The notes below the pieces were generated by a model. It was given only the letters and a program-made list of their open reading frames with translations, was not told the origin of the DNA and did no database searches. From NCBI GenBank assembly GCA_008501585.1, contig QQUN01000012.1, positions 1 through 64,000 on the forward strand: a stretch of 64,000 nucleotides of DNA, given 5' to 3'. Both the position numbers and the translations under genes were made by a program. The DNA is from Pseudomonadota bacterium (GTDB lineage Bacteria; Pseudomonadota; Gammaproteobacteria; Burkholderiales; Rhodocyclaceae). Shown here in pieces: positions 46,670 through 61,266 of this stretch (within the stretch, counting starts at the first letter, position 1; the number at the start of each line of letters is the position of its first letter).

Positions 46670-46688
46670 CCTCCGCTGGCGGGGTGGC

Positions 46689-47234
46689 TTACTGCAAGCG
46701 CACCTCGACCCGGCGGGCTTCGGCGGGGTCGCCGTCGCCCAGGGTTTCGGCCGGTTTGCTCAGCAGCACCTTGTCGGCGGCGATGCCGGCGGCGATCAGC
46801 GCGTTGCGCACGCTCATCGCGCGGGTCTTGGCGATCTCGGCATTGACTTCGGCGCTGCCGGAGGCATCGTGAAAGCCCGACACCAGCACCACCATGTCGC
46901 TGGTGCCGACCTTGTCGGCGGCGGTCTGGGCGAAGGCGGCCAGGTCGCCGGCGGCGGCATCGCTGAGGCCGGTCTCGCCGACGGCGAAATACACCTTGAC
47001 CTGGGCGTCGCCCTGGGGCGCCAGCTCGGTGAAGGCGAGCGGCTCGGTCGGCACGCTCTCGGCGGCGGCGCGCATCACCTCGGCCATCGGCGTCGGGGCG
47101 GCTTCGACCACCGGTACGGCAGTGGCCCGGTTGAGCGCGTACACGCCCATGCCGATCACCAGCCCGATCACCAGGGCTATGACCCCGAACAGCACGCCGA
47201 GTACGACGCGCAGATCATCATCTTCGTCTTGCAT
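46689..47234 (-). CDS. OmpA-like C-terminal domain protein with one membrane helix
   Basis: A 181-residue protein. A membrane helix (VVLGVLFGVIALVIGLVIGM) follows a short acidic N-terminus, so it is an inner-membrane anchor rather than a beta barrel. The C-terminal 110 residues resemble the OmpA peptidoglycan-associated fold: VKVYFAVGETGLS, VLVSGFHDASGSAEVNAEIAKTRAMSVRNALI and RRVEVRL. The Asp and Arg that clamp diaminopimelate are represented by DASG and RRVEV. The start at 47234 has AGGTCAGGA upstream. Confidence 0.8.
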   Translation of the reverse strand: MQDEDDDLRVVLGVLFGVIALVIGLVIGMGVYALNRATAVPVVEAAPTPMAEVMRAAAESVPTEPLAFTELAPQGDAQVKVYFAVGETGLSDAAAGDLAAFAQTAADKVGTSDMVVLVSGFHDASGSAEVNAEIAKTRAMSVRNALIAAGIAADKVLLSKPAETLGDGDPAEARRVEVRLQ

Positions 47235-47322
47235 GGTCCTGACCTCGAATCTGAGACATATGAAATTGGCAAGCCGCAGCATTCTAGCCCACCGCGACTC
47301 CCGCGTCTGCCGGTGAAGTGTG

Positions 47323-48936
<1,614 letters not shown>

Positions 48937-49166
48937 GAAGGTGAAGTCCGATGGGCGCGCACGGGGCGGCGTGTCGCCGATGCAAACGCAAAGCTGGGCT
49001 TTTACCGAAAGCCGGCCGACGGAGCAAGCGGGATCGACCGGTGGCGCGAGCCCGCAGTGTCGTGCCGGCCGGCCGGGGCGTCAACGCCGGGTGGGGTAGC
49101 GCGCGCAGCTTCAGCGCCGGCGGTGCGCGCCGATATACTCCGGGAGTCTTCACTGCGACCGATCCG

Positions 49167-50723
49167 ATGCCTGATTTCCGCGAACTGTCTGCCCTGGTCC
49201 GCTCCCGCGTGCCGCTGGTGTGTATCGAAACCGTCGAGGAGCCGAAGGTGTTGCGGCTCATCGACCGCCTGGCGCGCGAGGACAACCTCGATCTGTATTG
49301 CTGGAGCGTGGCCGACGGCCTGAGCCAGCAGAACTTCCGCTATGGTCCGGCCAAGGCCGGCAACGGCTTGTTTGCCACGGTGGGTGACGCCCCGTCGGCC
49401 AGCGGCGGCAGCGATGGCCAGCGCCGGCCCATTGCCGACACCCGGCCGCTGGAGCGGGCCTTGCAGTACATCGACAAGGACGCCCGGCGCGGGCTCTATG
49501 TGCTGCTCGACCCGCATCCCTTCCTGGAGGACCCGGTGGTGCTGCGGCTGATCCGCGAGGTGGTTCTCGACCACCCGGTCGGCGAGCGCACCCTGGTGCT
49601 GGTCGCCCCGCGCCTTGCCCTGCCGTCCGAGCTGGCGCGCCACGCCGCATACATGACGCTGCGCATCCCCGACATCGACGGCATCAAGCGCCTGCTCAAG
49701 GAGGAACTGGACTTCTACCGTCAGCAGAACGACCGCCCGGTGCGCGGCGAGTCGGCCACGGTCAATGCCCTGGTCCAGCAGGTGGCCGGCTTGCCCGAGG
49801 ACGATGTGCGCCGCCTGCTGCGCCATGCCGTGCGTGACGACGGCCTGATCACCGCCGACGACCTGACCCGTGTCATCCGCCACAAACAGGGCCTGCTCGG
49901 GGGCACCGCCCTGTCGGTAGACATGACCCCGCTCGGCCCGGACGACATCGGTGGTCTGGGCGCGCTCAAGACCTGGCTGGCGCGACGGCGGCCGGTGTTT
50001 ACCGGCGAACGCAGCGCACCGGGCCTGCCGGTGCCCAAGGGCGTGCTCCTGCTCGGCGTGCAAGGCGCGGGCAAGAGCCTGGCGGCCAAGGTCATTGCCG
50101 GCAGCTGGCGGGTGCCGCTGCTACGCCTGGACATCGCCAGCCTGTACGACAAGTTCACCGGCGAGACCGAGCGCAAGCTGCGTGAAGCGCTCGCCGGTGC
50201 CGAAGCCATGGCGCCCGCCGTGCTGTGGATCGACGAGATCGAAAAGGCGCTGGCCGGCGGCGGCGATGCCGACGGCGGCGTGTCGCGCCGCCTGCTCGGC
50301 CACCTGCTCACCTGGATGAACGAGCAGCAGGCGCGCCTGTTCCTGGTGGCGACGGCAAACGATGTGTCGGCGCTGCCGCCCGAGTTGCTGCGCAAGGGGC
50401 GCTTCGACGAAATCTTCTTTGTCGATCTGCCCACCCCGGCCGTGCGGCGCGATATCGTCGAGATCCACCTCAAGCGGCACGGACAGGACCCGGCGCAGTT
50501 CGACCTCGATGCGCTGGTGGTGGTCACCGAGGGCTTCTCGGGCGCCGAACTGGAGCAGCTGGTGGTTGCCGGGCGCTACGAGAGCCTGGCCGACGGCCGT
50601 GCCCTGGAGACCGCCCACCTGGTTGCCGAGGCGGCGCGCACCCGGCCGTTGTCGGTGATCATGGCCGAGCAGATCGCCGCGCTGCGCGACTGGGCCGCCT
50701 CGCGCTGCGTGCCGGCCGATTGA
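49167..50723 (+). CDS. Ycf46-like AAA+ ATPase
   Basis: A 518-residue AAA+ protein of the Ycf46/SpoVK-like group. Walker A is GVQGAGKS (297-304), Walker B is VLWIDEIEKA, sensor 1 is FLVATAND and the arginine finger lies in ELLRKGRFDEIFFVDLP. The N-terminal 230 residues (PLVCIETVEEPKVLRLIDRLA) form a degenerate, P-loop-less AAA domain typical of these proteins. The start at 49167 matches family N-termini (MPDFRELSALVRSRVP). Function is not well known; plant and cyanobacterial relatives are linked to stress and CO2 adaptation. Confidence 0.87.
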   Translation: MPDFRELSALVRSRVPLVCIETVEEPKVLRLIDRLAREDNLDLYCWSVADGLSQQNFRYGPAKAGNGLFATVGDAPSASGGSDGQRRPIADTRPLERALQYIDKDARRGLYVLLDPHPFLEDPVVLRLIREVVLDHPVGERTLVLVAPRLALPSELARHAAYMTLRIPDIDGIKRLLKEELDFYRQQNDRPVRGESATVNALVQQVAGLPEDDVRRLLRHAVRDDGLITADDLTRVIRHKQGLLGGTALSVDMTPLGPDDIGGLGALKTWLARRRPVFTGERSAPGLPVPKGVLLLGVQGAGKSLAAKVIAGSWRVPLLRLDIASLYDKFTGETERKLREALAGAEAMAPAVLWIDEIEKALAGGGDADGGVSRRLLGHLLTWMNEQQARLFLVATANDVSALPPELLRKGRFDEIFFVDLPTPAVRRDIVEIHLKRHGQDPAQFDLDALVVVTEGFSGAELEQLVVAGRYESLADGRALETAHLVAEAARTRPLSVIMAEQIAALRDWAASRCVPAD

Positions 50724-50825
50724 CGGCGGGCGCGACTGACCGACGGTAGCGCAGGGGGTTCCGTGCCGGGCGCTCACCTGCGTATCCTGTGATCATCTTC
50801 CTCGGTTGCCGACGCCCCTGAGCGC

Positions 50826-54836
<4,011 letters not shown>

Positions 54837-54926
54837 GCGCGGCGCAGCCCCTGTGAATGAACCGGCGGCGCATGCCGCTGGCGGCCTGGCTCACGCCCCG
54901 GCCTGCGATGATTCCGCCATGGGCTC

Positions 54927-56225
54927 TCAGCCGATCATCCGCCCCGGCAGCCAAGTGACCAGCGCGGGAAAGGTGTAGAGGCAGATCACCGCGGCGCACA
55001 TGAGCAGGAAGTAGGGCAGCGCGTAGCGCGCCACCTCGGTGATCTGGCGGCCGGTCATCGCCTGCAGCACGAACAGGTTGAAGCCCACCGGCGGCGTGAT
55101 CTGCGCCATCTCGACCACCACCACCACGAACACGCCGAACCATAGCGGGTCGATGCCGGCGGTCTGGATGGTCGGCAGCAGCACGGCCATGGTCAGCACG
55201 ACCACCGAGATGCCGTCGAGGAAGCAGCCGAGCAGGATGAAGAAGACGGTCAGCGCCACCAGCAGCATGCCTTTTGACAGGCCGAGCGTGGCGATCCACT
55301 CGGCCAGGTGGCGCGGCAGTCCGATGTAGCCCATGGCCAGCGTAAGAAAGGCCGAGCCGCCGAGGATCAGCCCGATCATGCAGTACAGCCGCGTGGCTCC
55401 CATCAGGCTGGCGAAGAAGCTCTCGCGGCTCAGTGAGCCCTGCGCGGCGGCGATGACGAAGGCGCCGATCACCCCCAGCGCGGCGGCCTCGGTGGCAGTG
55501 GCGATACCGGTGTAGATCGAGCCGAGCACCGCGCCGATCAGCGCCACCACCGGCATCAGGCCCCAGGAGGCGCGCAGCTTGTCGATGAAGGCGGTGCGGC
55601 CTTCGCCGGCGGGGATCTTGTCGGGGTTGAGCAGCGACCAGACGATCACCCAGCCCATGAACAGGCCGGCCAGCAGCAGGCCGGGCAGCACGCCGCCGAT
55701 GAACAGCTTGGCGATCGACACATCGGCCGATACGCCATACACGATCATGATGATCGACGGCGGAATCAGCAGACCCAGCGTGCCGGCGCCGGCCAGCGTG
55801 CCCAGCGCCAGCGAGGTGGGGTAGCCGCGGCGTTCGAGCTCCGGCAGATTGATCTTGCCGATGGTGGCGCAGGTGGCGGCCGAGGAGCCCGACACCGCGG
55901 CGAACAGTGTGCAGCCGAGGATGTTGGCGTGCAGCAGGCGGCCCGGCAGGCGCTCCACCCACGGCGCCAGGCCGCGGAACATGTTTTCGGACAGCCGGGT
56001 GCGGAACAGGATCTCGCCCATCCACAGGAATAGCGGCAGGGCGGTGAGCGTCCAGCTCGAGCCGATGCCCCAGATCGCCACCGCCATGCCGTCGCCCGGC
56101 GCGCGCGCGGTGAACATCAGCATGCCGAGGGCGCCGACGGCGATCAGCGACAGCCCGATCCACACCCCGCCCGCCAGCAACACCAGCATGGCCAGCAACA
56201 ACAGGCCGGCAACCATCAAGTCCAT
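54927..56225 (-). CDS. dctM: TRAP transporter large permease (DctM)
   Basis: A 432-residue membrane protein with about 12 helices. The start at 56225 (MDLMVAGLLLLAMLVLLAGG) begins with a helix. Landmarks are KINLPELERRGYPTSLALGTLAGAGTLGLLIPPSI and ITPPVGFNLFVLQAMTG. Uptake is driven by the ion gradient. It lies 4 bp after the small permease gene. Confidence 0.93.
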   Translation of the reverse strand: MDLMVAGLLLLAMLVLLAGGVWIGLSLIAVGALGMLMFTARAPGDGMAVAIWGIGSSWTLTALPLFLWMGEILFRTRLSENMFRGLAPWVERLPGRLLHANILGCTLFAAVSGSSAATCATIGKINLPELERRGYPTSLALGTLAGAGTLGLLIPPSIIMIVYGVSADVSIAKLFIGGVLPGLLLAGLFMGWVIVWSLLNPDKIPAGEGRTAFIDKLRASWGLMPVVALIGAVLGSIYTGIATATEAAALGVIGAFVIAAAQGSLSRESFFASLMGATRLYCMIGLILGGSAFLTLAMGYIGLPRHLAEWIATLGLSKGMLLVALTVFFILLGCFLDGISVVVLTMAVLLPTIQTAGIDPLWFGVFVVVVVEMAQITPPVGFNLFVLQAMTGRQITEVARYALPYFLLMCAAVICLYTFPALVTWLPGRMIG

Positions 56226-56229
56226 GGGA

Positions 56230-56748
56230 TTACTCCATGCGCGCCGGCTCTTGGCCGGCACTGGCGAGGCGGGCGCAGGGCCGGCCGAGGGTGGTCATCA
56301 CCAGATCGTCGAGCATGGCGATGAAGAAGACGGCGGCGCCGATGGCCAGCGCCAGTTGCGGCAGCCACAGCGGCGTGGCATCCACGCCCTGCGAGATGTC
56401 GCCAAAGGCATGCGACTGCCAGGCCAGGCGCACGCTGTACCAGGCCAGCGCGGCCGACATGCCGGTGCCGATCAGCAGGGCCACCCACTGCAGCGTGCGC
56501 TGCCCGGCGCCGCCGAGGCGGTCGATCAGCAGCGTGACACGGATGTGCTCGCCATGCTTGAAGGTGTAGGCCAGCGCCAGGAAACCGCAGGCGGCCATGG
56601 CGTAGCCGGCGTAGTCGTCGGTGCCGCGCAGGTAGATGCCCAGCGGGCGGGTGACGATGCCCGAGGTGACCAGCACCAGCGTGCACACCATGCCCACCGC
56701 GGCGAGGCCGCCCGACAGCCGGTAGAGGGTATTGAGGATCTGGCGCAT
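56230..56748 (-). CDS. dctQ: TRAP transporter small permease (DctQ)
   Basis: A 172-residue membrane protein with four helices and the TRAP DctQ arrangement. The KHGEHIRVTLLIDRLG motif is typical. It is preceded by a terminator-like hairpin between it and the gene for the binding protein, which should lower its expression relative to dctP. Confidence 0.9.
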   Translation of the reverse strand: MRQILNTLYRLSGGLAAVGMVCTLVLVTSGIVTRPLGIYLRGTDDYAGYAMAACGFLALAYTFKHGEHIRVTLLIDRLGGAGQRTLQWVALLIGTGMSAALAWYSVRLAWQSHAFGDISQGVDATPLWLPQLALAIGAAVFFIAMLDDLVMTTLGRPCARLASAGQEPARME

Positions 56749-56771
56749 GCACGCTCCTCCGCTAAAGACAG

Positions 56772-56796
56772 AAAAACGGGGGCGTCGCGCCCCCGT
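56772..56796 (-). terminator. Attenuating terminator between dctP and dctQ
   Basis: ACGGGGGCG (56776-56784) and CGCCCCCGT (56788-56796) form a 9 bp stem with a 3-base loop. On the minus strand it is followed by five Ts including the stem edge. It lies 7 bp after the dctP stop and would allow partial read-through into dctQM. Confidence 0.8.
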
Positions 56797-56802
56797 GATG
56801 GC

Positions 56803-57792
56803 TTACCTGGCAGCGTGATAGGCGTCGAGAATCGCCTTGCCATCGGCGCCGGCGCGCGCCAGCCAGTCGGTGGTCATGGTGTCGCCGACCTTTTTCAGCT
56901 CGCCGCGCAATGCGTCGCTGGGCGGCAGCACCTGCATGCCGTTCTGCTTGAGCTGGTCGACATACCAGGCGGTCTTCTCTTCCGAGACTTTCCAGCCGCG
57001 GGTTTCTGCGGCGGCGGCGGCCTTGAGCAGGGCGTCACGGGTGCCGGCGTCGAGGCCGTCAAACACCTTCTGCGACACGAACACCATGTTCTTCGGCAGC
57101 CAGGCCTGCACGTCGTAGTAGTGCGACAGCTGCTCCCAGCTCTTCGAGTCGTAGCCGGTCGAGGACGAGGTGATGTTGGCCGACACCACGCCGGTGGCCA
57201 GCGCCTGGGTCAGGTCGGCCGCCTGCACGGTGACTGGCTGCCCGCCCATCAGCTCGATCATGCGCGCCACGGTCGGGCTGTAGGAGCGGATCTTCATGTT
57301 CTTGAAGTCGCCCATCGCGCTCACCGCGCTCTTGCTGTAAATGCCCTGCGGCGGCCAGGGCACGGCAAACAGCAGCTTCAGTCCGTGCTTGGCCAGGCGC
57401 GCCTCGACCGCGCTGCGCGACACCGTCCACAGCGTGCCCGCTTCGGCGTAGCTGGTGGCGAGGAAGGGCACGGTGTCCAGTGCGTAGATCGGGTCTTCGT
57501 TGGCCAGGGAGCTGATCAGCAGCTCGCCGATCTGTGCCTGCCCGGCCTGGACGGCACGCTTGATCTCCGGCCCTTTGAACAGTGCGCCGCCCGGATGCAC
57601 CGTGATCTTCAGCTGCCCACCGGTGGCGCTGGCCACGTCGTTGGCGAACTGCTGGATGTTCTCGGTGTGGAAGTTGGTCGCCGGATAGGGCGTGGGCATG
57701 TCCCAGGTGGTCTGGGCCAGGGCGGCGGTGCTCAGGCCGAAGGCGGCCACGGTGGCGCACAGGGCGGATCGGAACGGTTTGATGGATCGCAT
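56803..57792 (-). CDS. dctP: TRAP transporter solute-binding protein (DctP)
   Basis: A 329-residue exported binding protein. The signal peptide is MRSIKPFRSALCATVAAFGLS...AQ. Family landmarks: MPTPYPATNFHTENIQQFANDV, GGALFKGPEIKRAVQAGQAQIGE, KIRSYSPTVARMIELMGGQPV and YDVQAWLPKNMVFVS. GAGGAG precedes the start at 57792. The neighbouring pxpBCA genes suggest 5-oxoproline or a related amide as substrate; this is an inference from context. Confidence 0.92.
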   Translation of the reverse strand: MRSIKPFRSALCATVAAFGLSTAALAQTTWDMPTPYPATNFHTENIQQFANDVASATGGQLKITVHPGGALFKGPEIKRAVQAGQAQIGELLISSLANEDPIYALDTVPFLATSYAEAGTLWTVSRSAVEARLAKHGLKLLFAVPWPPQGIYSKSAVSAMGDFKNMKIRSYSPTVARMIELMGGQPVTVQAADLTQALATGVVSANITSSSTGYDSKSWEQLSHYYDVQAWLPKNMVFVSQKVFDGLDAGTRDALLKAAAAAETRGWKVSEEKTAWYVDQLKQNGMQVLPPSDALRGELKKVGDTMTTDWLARAGADGKAILDAYHAAR

Positions 57793-57897
57793 CGGGTGTC
57801 TCCTCGCAGTGCGTTCGGCCAGGCGAACGCCAGGGCTTATTGGTTGCGGCGCGAGGCTGCTTTCTCTTCGCCGGCCTTGCAACTTTGGTATTTCATC

Positions 57898-57914
57898 TAT
57901 AATTTGTCAACAAA
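57898..57914. promoter_or_regulatory. Promoter and putative operator of the regulator-pxp operon
   Basis: TATAAT (57898-57903, plus strand) is followed at once by the inverted repeat TTTGT-CA-ACAAA (57903-57914). The upstream -35 is weak (TTGCAA at 57877-57882, 15 bp spacing). On the minus strand the same repeat contains a perfect TTGACA (57905-57910) that might belong to the divergent dctP promoter. A bound regulator could control both directions. Confidence 0.45.
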
Positions 57915-57936
57915 ATATCAACGAGGTGACAACGAA

Positions 57937-58479
57937 ATGCCAAAGACACTCCTCCCGGATGGCCGCCCCGCACCGAGCCGGATCGTCTCGTCGGAGCATC
58001 TGGTGTCGGCCAAGTCGCCCGAGCTGTCGGAGTTCGAGTACGGCATGATCGTCGCGTGGCATGGCTTCTCGCGCTGGATGATGCGCTGCATGGCCGCCGC
58101 CGGCTTTGAGGACATGACCACCATCGACGTGCTCGTGCTGCACCATGTGGTGCACCGTGACAGCGCCAAGCGCCTGGCCGACATCTGCTTCGTGCTCAAT
58201 GTGGAAGACACCCATGTGGTGTCCTACTCGCTCAAGAAGCTGATGGCGCTCAAGCTGGTGAGCAGCCATCGCAAGGGCAAGGAGGCCTTCTACCGCGCGA
58301 CGTCCGAGGGGCGCGAGGCCTGCCAGCGCTATCGTGAGGTGCGCGAGGCCTGCCTGATGCCCGGCTTCTCGGGCGCGGCCGACGAGAACGCGCACATCGG
58401 TGATCTGGCCCGCCTGCTGCGCACGCTCTCCGGCCGCTATGACCAGGCGGCCCGTGCCGCCTCCACCTCGAGCCTGTGA
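57937..58479 (+). CDS. MarR-like winged-helix regulator
   Basis: A 180-residue regulator with a winged-helix core (FSRWMMRCMAAAGFEDMTTIDVLVLHHVVHRDS, KRLADICFVLNVEDTHVVSYSLKKLMALKLV, RKGKEAFYRATSEGRE). GAGGTG precedes the ATG at 57937. The longer in-frame reading antisense to the TRAP genes is rejected. It is divergent from dctP, and its stop overlaps the start of pxpB, so it is likely the local regulator of uptake and hydrolysis. Confidence 0.85.
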   Translation: MPKTLLPDGRPAPSRIVSSEHLVSAKSPELSEFEYGMIVAWHGFSRWMMRCMAAAGFEDMTTIDVLVLHHVVHRDSAKRLADICFVLNVEDTHVVSYSLKKLMALKLVSSHRKGKEAFYRATSEGREACQRYREVREACLMPGFSGAADENAHIGDLARLLRTLSGRYDQAARAASTSSL

Positions 58480-59225
58480 GCATGCGCATCCTCGATCTTG
58501 GCGACACCGCCTTCACGGTCGAGTTCGGCGAGGCCATCGACCCGGCGCTGCAGGCCCGCGTCAACGCGCTGGATGTGGCCATCACGCGCGCCGTTGCCGG
58601 CGGTGCCCTGGCCGGTGTGATCGAAACCGTGCCCACCTTTCGCTCGCTCACCGTGATCTACGATCCGCTGCAAACTCGCCGGGCGACGCTCGAAGCCGCC
58701 CTCGCCGGGCTGATCGAGGCCGCCGACCACGCGCCGGCGGGCGGCGGACGCCACTGGCGCCTGCCGGCCTGCTACGGTGGGGCATTCGGGCCGGATCTGG
58801 CCGAGGTCGCCGCGGCCACCGGTCTCGACGCCGAGGCGGTGATCGCCGCGCACAGCGCCACCGAGTACGTGGTGTACATGCTCGGCTTCCTGCCCGGCTT
58901 TCCCTTCATGGGCGATCTGCCCGCCGCCCTGCAACTGCCCCGCCGCAGCGAACCGCGCGTGCGCGTGCCGGGTGGCAGCATCGCCATCGCCAATGGCCTG
59001 ACTGCCATCTACCCGTGGGAAAGCCCCGGTGGCTGGCATCTGCTCGGGCGCTGTCCGGTGCCGCTGTTTGATGCCACGCGCACCGCGCCGGCATTGCTGG
59101 CAGCGGGCGACCGGGTGCGCTTCACGCCGGTGAGCGCAGAAGCGTTTGGCCATCTGCAGGCCGAGCTGGCGGCCGGGCGCTGTGACCCGCAGCAGTGGTG
59201 TTCGCCGGCCGCGGAGGACGCATGA
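58476..59225 (+). CDS. pxpB: 5-oxoprolinase subunit PxpB
   Basis: A 249-residue protein of the PxpB (allophanate hydrolase subunit 1, YbgJ) family. With PxpC and PxpA it hydrolyses 5-oxoproline to glutamate using ATP. Landmarks are ILDLGDTAFTVEFG, YVVYMLGFLPGFPFMGDL, LPRRSEPRVRVPGGSIAIA and YPWESPGGWHLLG. The start is GTG at 58476 overlapping the regulator stop; an ATG at 58482 is equally plausible. It overlaps pxpC by 4 bp. Confidence 0.93.
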   Translation: MSMRILDLGDTAFTVEFGEAIDPALQARVNALDVAITRAVAGGALAGVIETVPTFRSLTVIYDPLQTRRATLEAALAGLIEAADHAPAGGGRHWRLPACYGGAFGPDLAEVAAATGLDAEAVIAAHSATEYVVYMLGFLPGFPFMGDLPAALQLPRRSEPRVRVPGGSIAIANGLTAIYPWESPGGWHLLGRCPVPLFDATRTAPALLAAGDRVRFTPVSAEAFGHLQAELAAGRCDPQQWCSPAAEDA

Positions 59226-60265
59226 GCACACTGGAAATCCGCGCCCCTGGCGCGTTTGCGTCGATTCAGGATCTCGGTCGGCGCGGCTGGCGGCGGGTCG
59301 GCGTGCCCTGGGCCGGCATGCTGGCGCCGCAGTGGCTGCGCATCGCCAATCGCCTCGTCGGCAATGCCGACGACGCCCCGGCCATCGAATGCTTCGACGG
59401 CGGCCAGCAGTTTGTTGCCTGCGACGGCGCGCTGCGCCTCGCTGTGGCGGGCGACGCGCAGCTCGAACATCTCAGCGCCGACGGCCGCCGTCCGCTGGCG
59501 GCGTGGCGCAGTGTGACGCTGGCCGAAGGCGAGGCCCTGCGCGTGGTACACACCGGCGCCGGCCGTCTGGCCGTGGTGGCCGTGCTCGGCCTCGACTGCG
59601 CGCCGGTGCTCGGCAGTGCCGCGACCTACGCCCGCGCCGGGCTGGGCGGGGCGGACGGCCGCGCGCTGCAAACGGGTGATCGCCTGGTGGTGGCTGCGCC
59701 CGCGCCGACCCCTGAGCTGCAATTGCGCCAGCCGCCCATGCCCGCGGCCGGGCCGATCCGCGTGGTGCTCGGGCCGCAGGCCGATCACTTTCTGCCGGCC
59801 AGTATCGACGCCTTCCTGAGCGCGTCGTTCGAGGTCACCGCCGAAGCCGACCGCATGGGCGTGCGTTTGGCCGGCGAGGCGCTGAGGCACCGCGACGCGG
59901 CCGCGCGCGAGATCGTCTCCGACGCCGCCGTGCCCGGCGCCATCCAGGTGCCCGGCAATGGCCAGCCCATCGTGCTGCTCGCCGATGGCCACACGGCCGG
60001 CGGCTACCCCAAGATCGCCACTGTCATTTCCGCCGACCTCGCCCGCCTGGCCGAGCGCAAACCCGGCGAGACGGTGCAGTTCTCGGCGGTGTCGGTGGCC
60101 GAGGCCGAAGACCTCGCCCGCGCCGCCGAACAGTCGCTGCAAGCCTGCCTGGCCGGCATCGCGCCGCTGGCCGGCGACGGCGTGATCGACCTCGACGCGC
60201 TGTACACCCGCAACCTGCTCAGCGGCATCATCGATGGCCGCGAAGACGACGGAGACGCCCCATGA
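59222..60265 (+). CDS. pxpC: 5-oxoprolinase subunit PxpC
   Basis: A 347-residue protein of the PxpC (allophanate hydrolase subunit 2, YbgK) family. Landmarks are APGAFASIQDLGRRGWRRVGVPWAG, NADDAPAIEC, VVLGPQADHF, EADRMGVRLAGEAL and IQVPGNGQPIVLLADGHTAGGYPKIATVI. The ATG at 59222 overlaps the pxpB stop (ATGA). It overlaps pxpA by 4 bp. Confidence 0.94.
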   Translation: MSTLEIRAPGAFASIQDLGRRGWRRVGVPWAGMLAPQWLRIANRLVGNADDAPAIECFDGGQQFVACDGALRLAVAGDAQLEHLSADGRRPLAAWRSVTLAEGEALRVVHTGAGRLAVVAVLGLDCAPVLGSAATYARAGLGGADGRALQTGDRLVVAAPAPTPELQLRQPPMPAAGPIRVVLGPQADHFLPASIDAFLSASFEVTAEADRMGVRLAGEALRHRDAAAREIVSDAAVPGAIQVPGNGQPIVLLADGHTAGGYPKIATVISADLARLAERKPGETVQFSAVSVAEAEDLARAAEQSLQACLAGIAPLAGDGVIDLDALYTRNLLSGIIDGREDDGDAP

Positions 60266-61032
60266 AGCTCAACCTCAACGCCGATCTCGGCGAGTCTTTC
60301 GGCGCCTGGTCGATGGGCGCCGACGCCGCCCTGCTGCCCATCGTCGATTCGGCCAACATTGCCTGTGGCTTCCACGCGGGTGACCCGCGCGTGATGCGCG
60401 CCACGGTACGCACCGCGCTGGCCAGTGGCACCACGCTGGGCGCCCACCCGGCCTTTCCCGATCTGCAAGGCTTTGGCCGACGCAAGATGCAGCTGCCGCC
60501 CGACGAACTAGAAGCCATGGTGATCTACCAGGTGGCCGCGCTGGCCGGCATGGCCCAGGCCGAGGGCGGCCGCCTCAGCCATGTCAAGCCGCATGGCGCG
60601 CTCAACAACATGGCCTGCGAGGATGCCACGATGGCCGATGCCATCGCCCGCGCCGTGCGCGCCTTCGACCGCCACCTGATCCTGCTCGCGCCGGCCACCT
60701 CCGAGCTGGCCGCGGCGGGCCAACGCGCCGGCCTGCCGGTGGCGCTCGAGGCCTTTGCCGACCGCGCCTACACGCCGGGCGGCACGCTGGTGCCGCGCAG
60801 CCAGCCCGGCGCCGTGCTGCATGACCCGGCCGAGTGCATTGCCCATGTCCGCCGCCTGCTCGCCGCCGGCGGGCTGGTCGCGCTTGACGGCACCGTGCTG
60901 CCCACACCCATTCACAGCCTCTGCGTGCACGGCGACAACGCCGAGGCGGTCGACACCGCACGCGCCTTGCGTACCGCATTGCTCGCTGACGGACATATAC
61001 TGGCAGGACTGCCGGAGGTCATTCAGGAGTAG
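60262..61032 (+). CDS. pxpA: 5-oxoprolinase subunit PxpA
   Basis: A 256-residue protein of the LamB/YcsF (PxpA) family. Landmarks are LNADLGESFGAW, NIACGFHAGDPRVM, GAHPAFPDLQGFGRR, RLSHVKPHGALNNMA, EAFADRAYTPGGTLVPRS and CVHGDNAEAV. Conserved histidines and an aspartate suggest a metal-bound site. The ATGA overlap with pxpC completes a tightly coupled regulator-B-C-A operon. Confidence 0.94.
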   Translation: MKLNLNADLGESFGAWSMGADAALLPIVDSANIACGFHAGDPRVMRATVRTALASGTTLGAHPAFPDLQGFGRRKMQLPPDELEAMVIYQVAALAGMAQAEGGRLSHVKPHGALNNMACEDATMADAIARAVRAFDRHLILLAPATSELAAAGQRAGLPVALEAFADRAYTPGGTLVPRSQPGAVLHDPAECIAHVRRLLAAGGLVALDGTVLPTPIHSLCVHGDNAEAVDTARALRTALLADGHILAGLPEVIQE

Positions 61033-61035
61033 GCC

Positions 61036-61230
61036 ATGCGCACCGTGATGATGCTTCTCGCCGCCACCGCGCTGGTGGCGTGTGGGGCAGACACTGCCAC
61101 CAGTGCCGCCACCGTAGCTGCGGCCAAGGCGCGGGAAGTCGAGCAGGCACAGGCGTTGAAGGCGCAGGTGCAGACACAGCTCGATGCCGCCAATGCCCAG
61201 GCGGCGGCGCGCTTGAAGGCGGCGCAGTAG
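61036..61230 (+). CDS. Small lipoprotein
   Basis: A 64-residue precursor with a lipobox (LVAC at residues 13-16) after a short signal peptide (MRTVMMLLAATA). The mature 49 residues are Ala/Gln/Lys/Glu-rich and helical (EVEQAQALKAQVQTQLDAANAQAAARLKAA), probably a coiled coil. AGGAG precedes the ATG, 3 bp after pxpA. The location suggests co-transcription; the function is unknown, perhaps a structural envelope lipoprotein of Lpp-like size. Confidence 0.75.
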   Translation: MRTVMMLLAATALVACGADTATSAATVAAAKAREVEQAQALKAQVQTQLDAANAQAAARLKAAQ

Positions 61231-61266
61231 CCCGCTGCGCCGTATCGGTGTTGCCGCCGGCCCGAC

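Noticed and set aside
55849-57936. Upstream extension of the MarR-like gene's frame through the TRAP genes
   Set aside because: It is antisense to dctM, dctQ and dctP; the true start at 57937 has a good ribosome site and a promoter just upstream.
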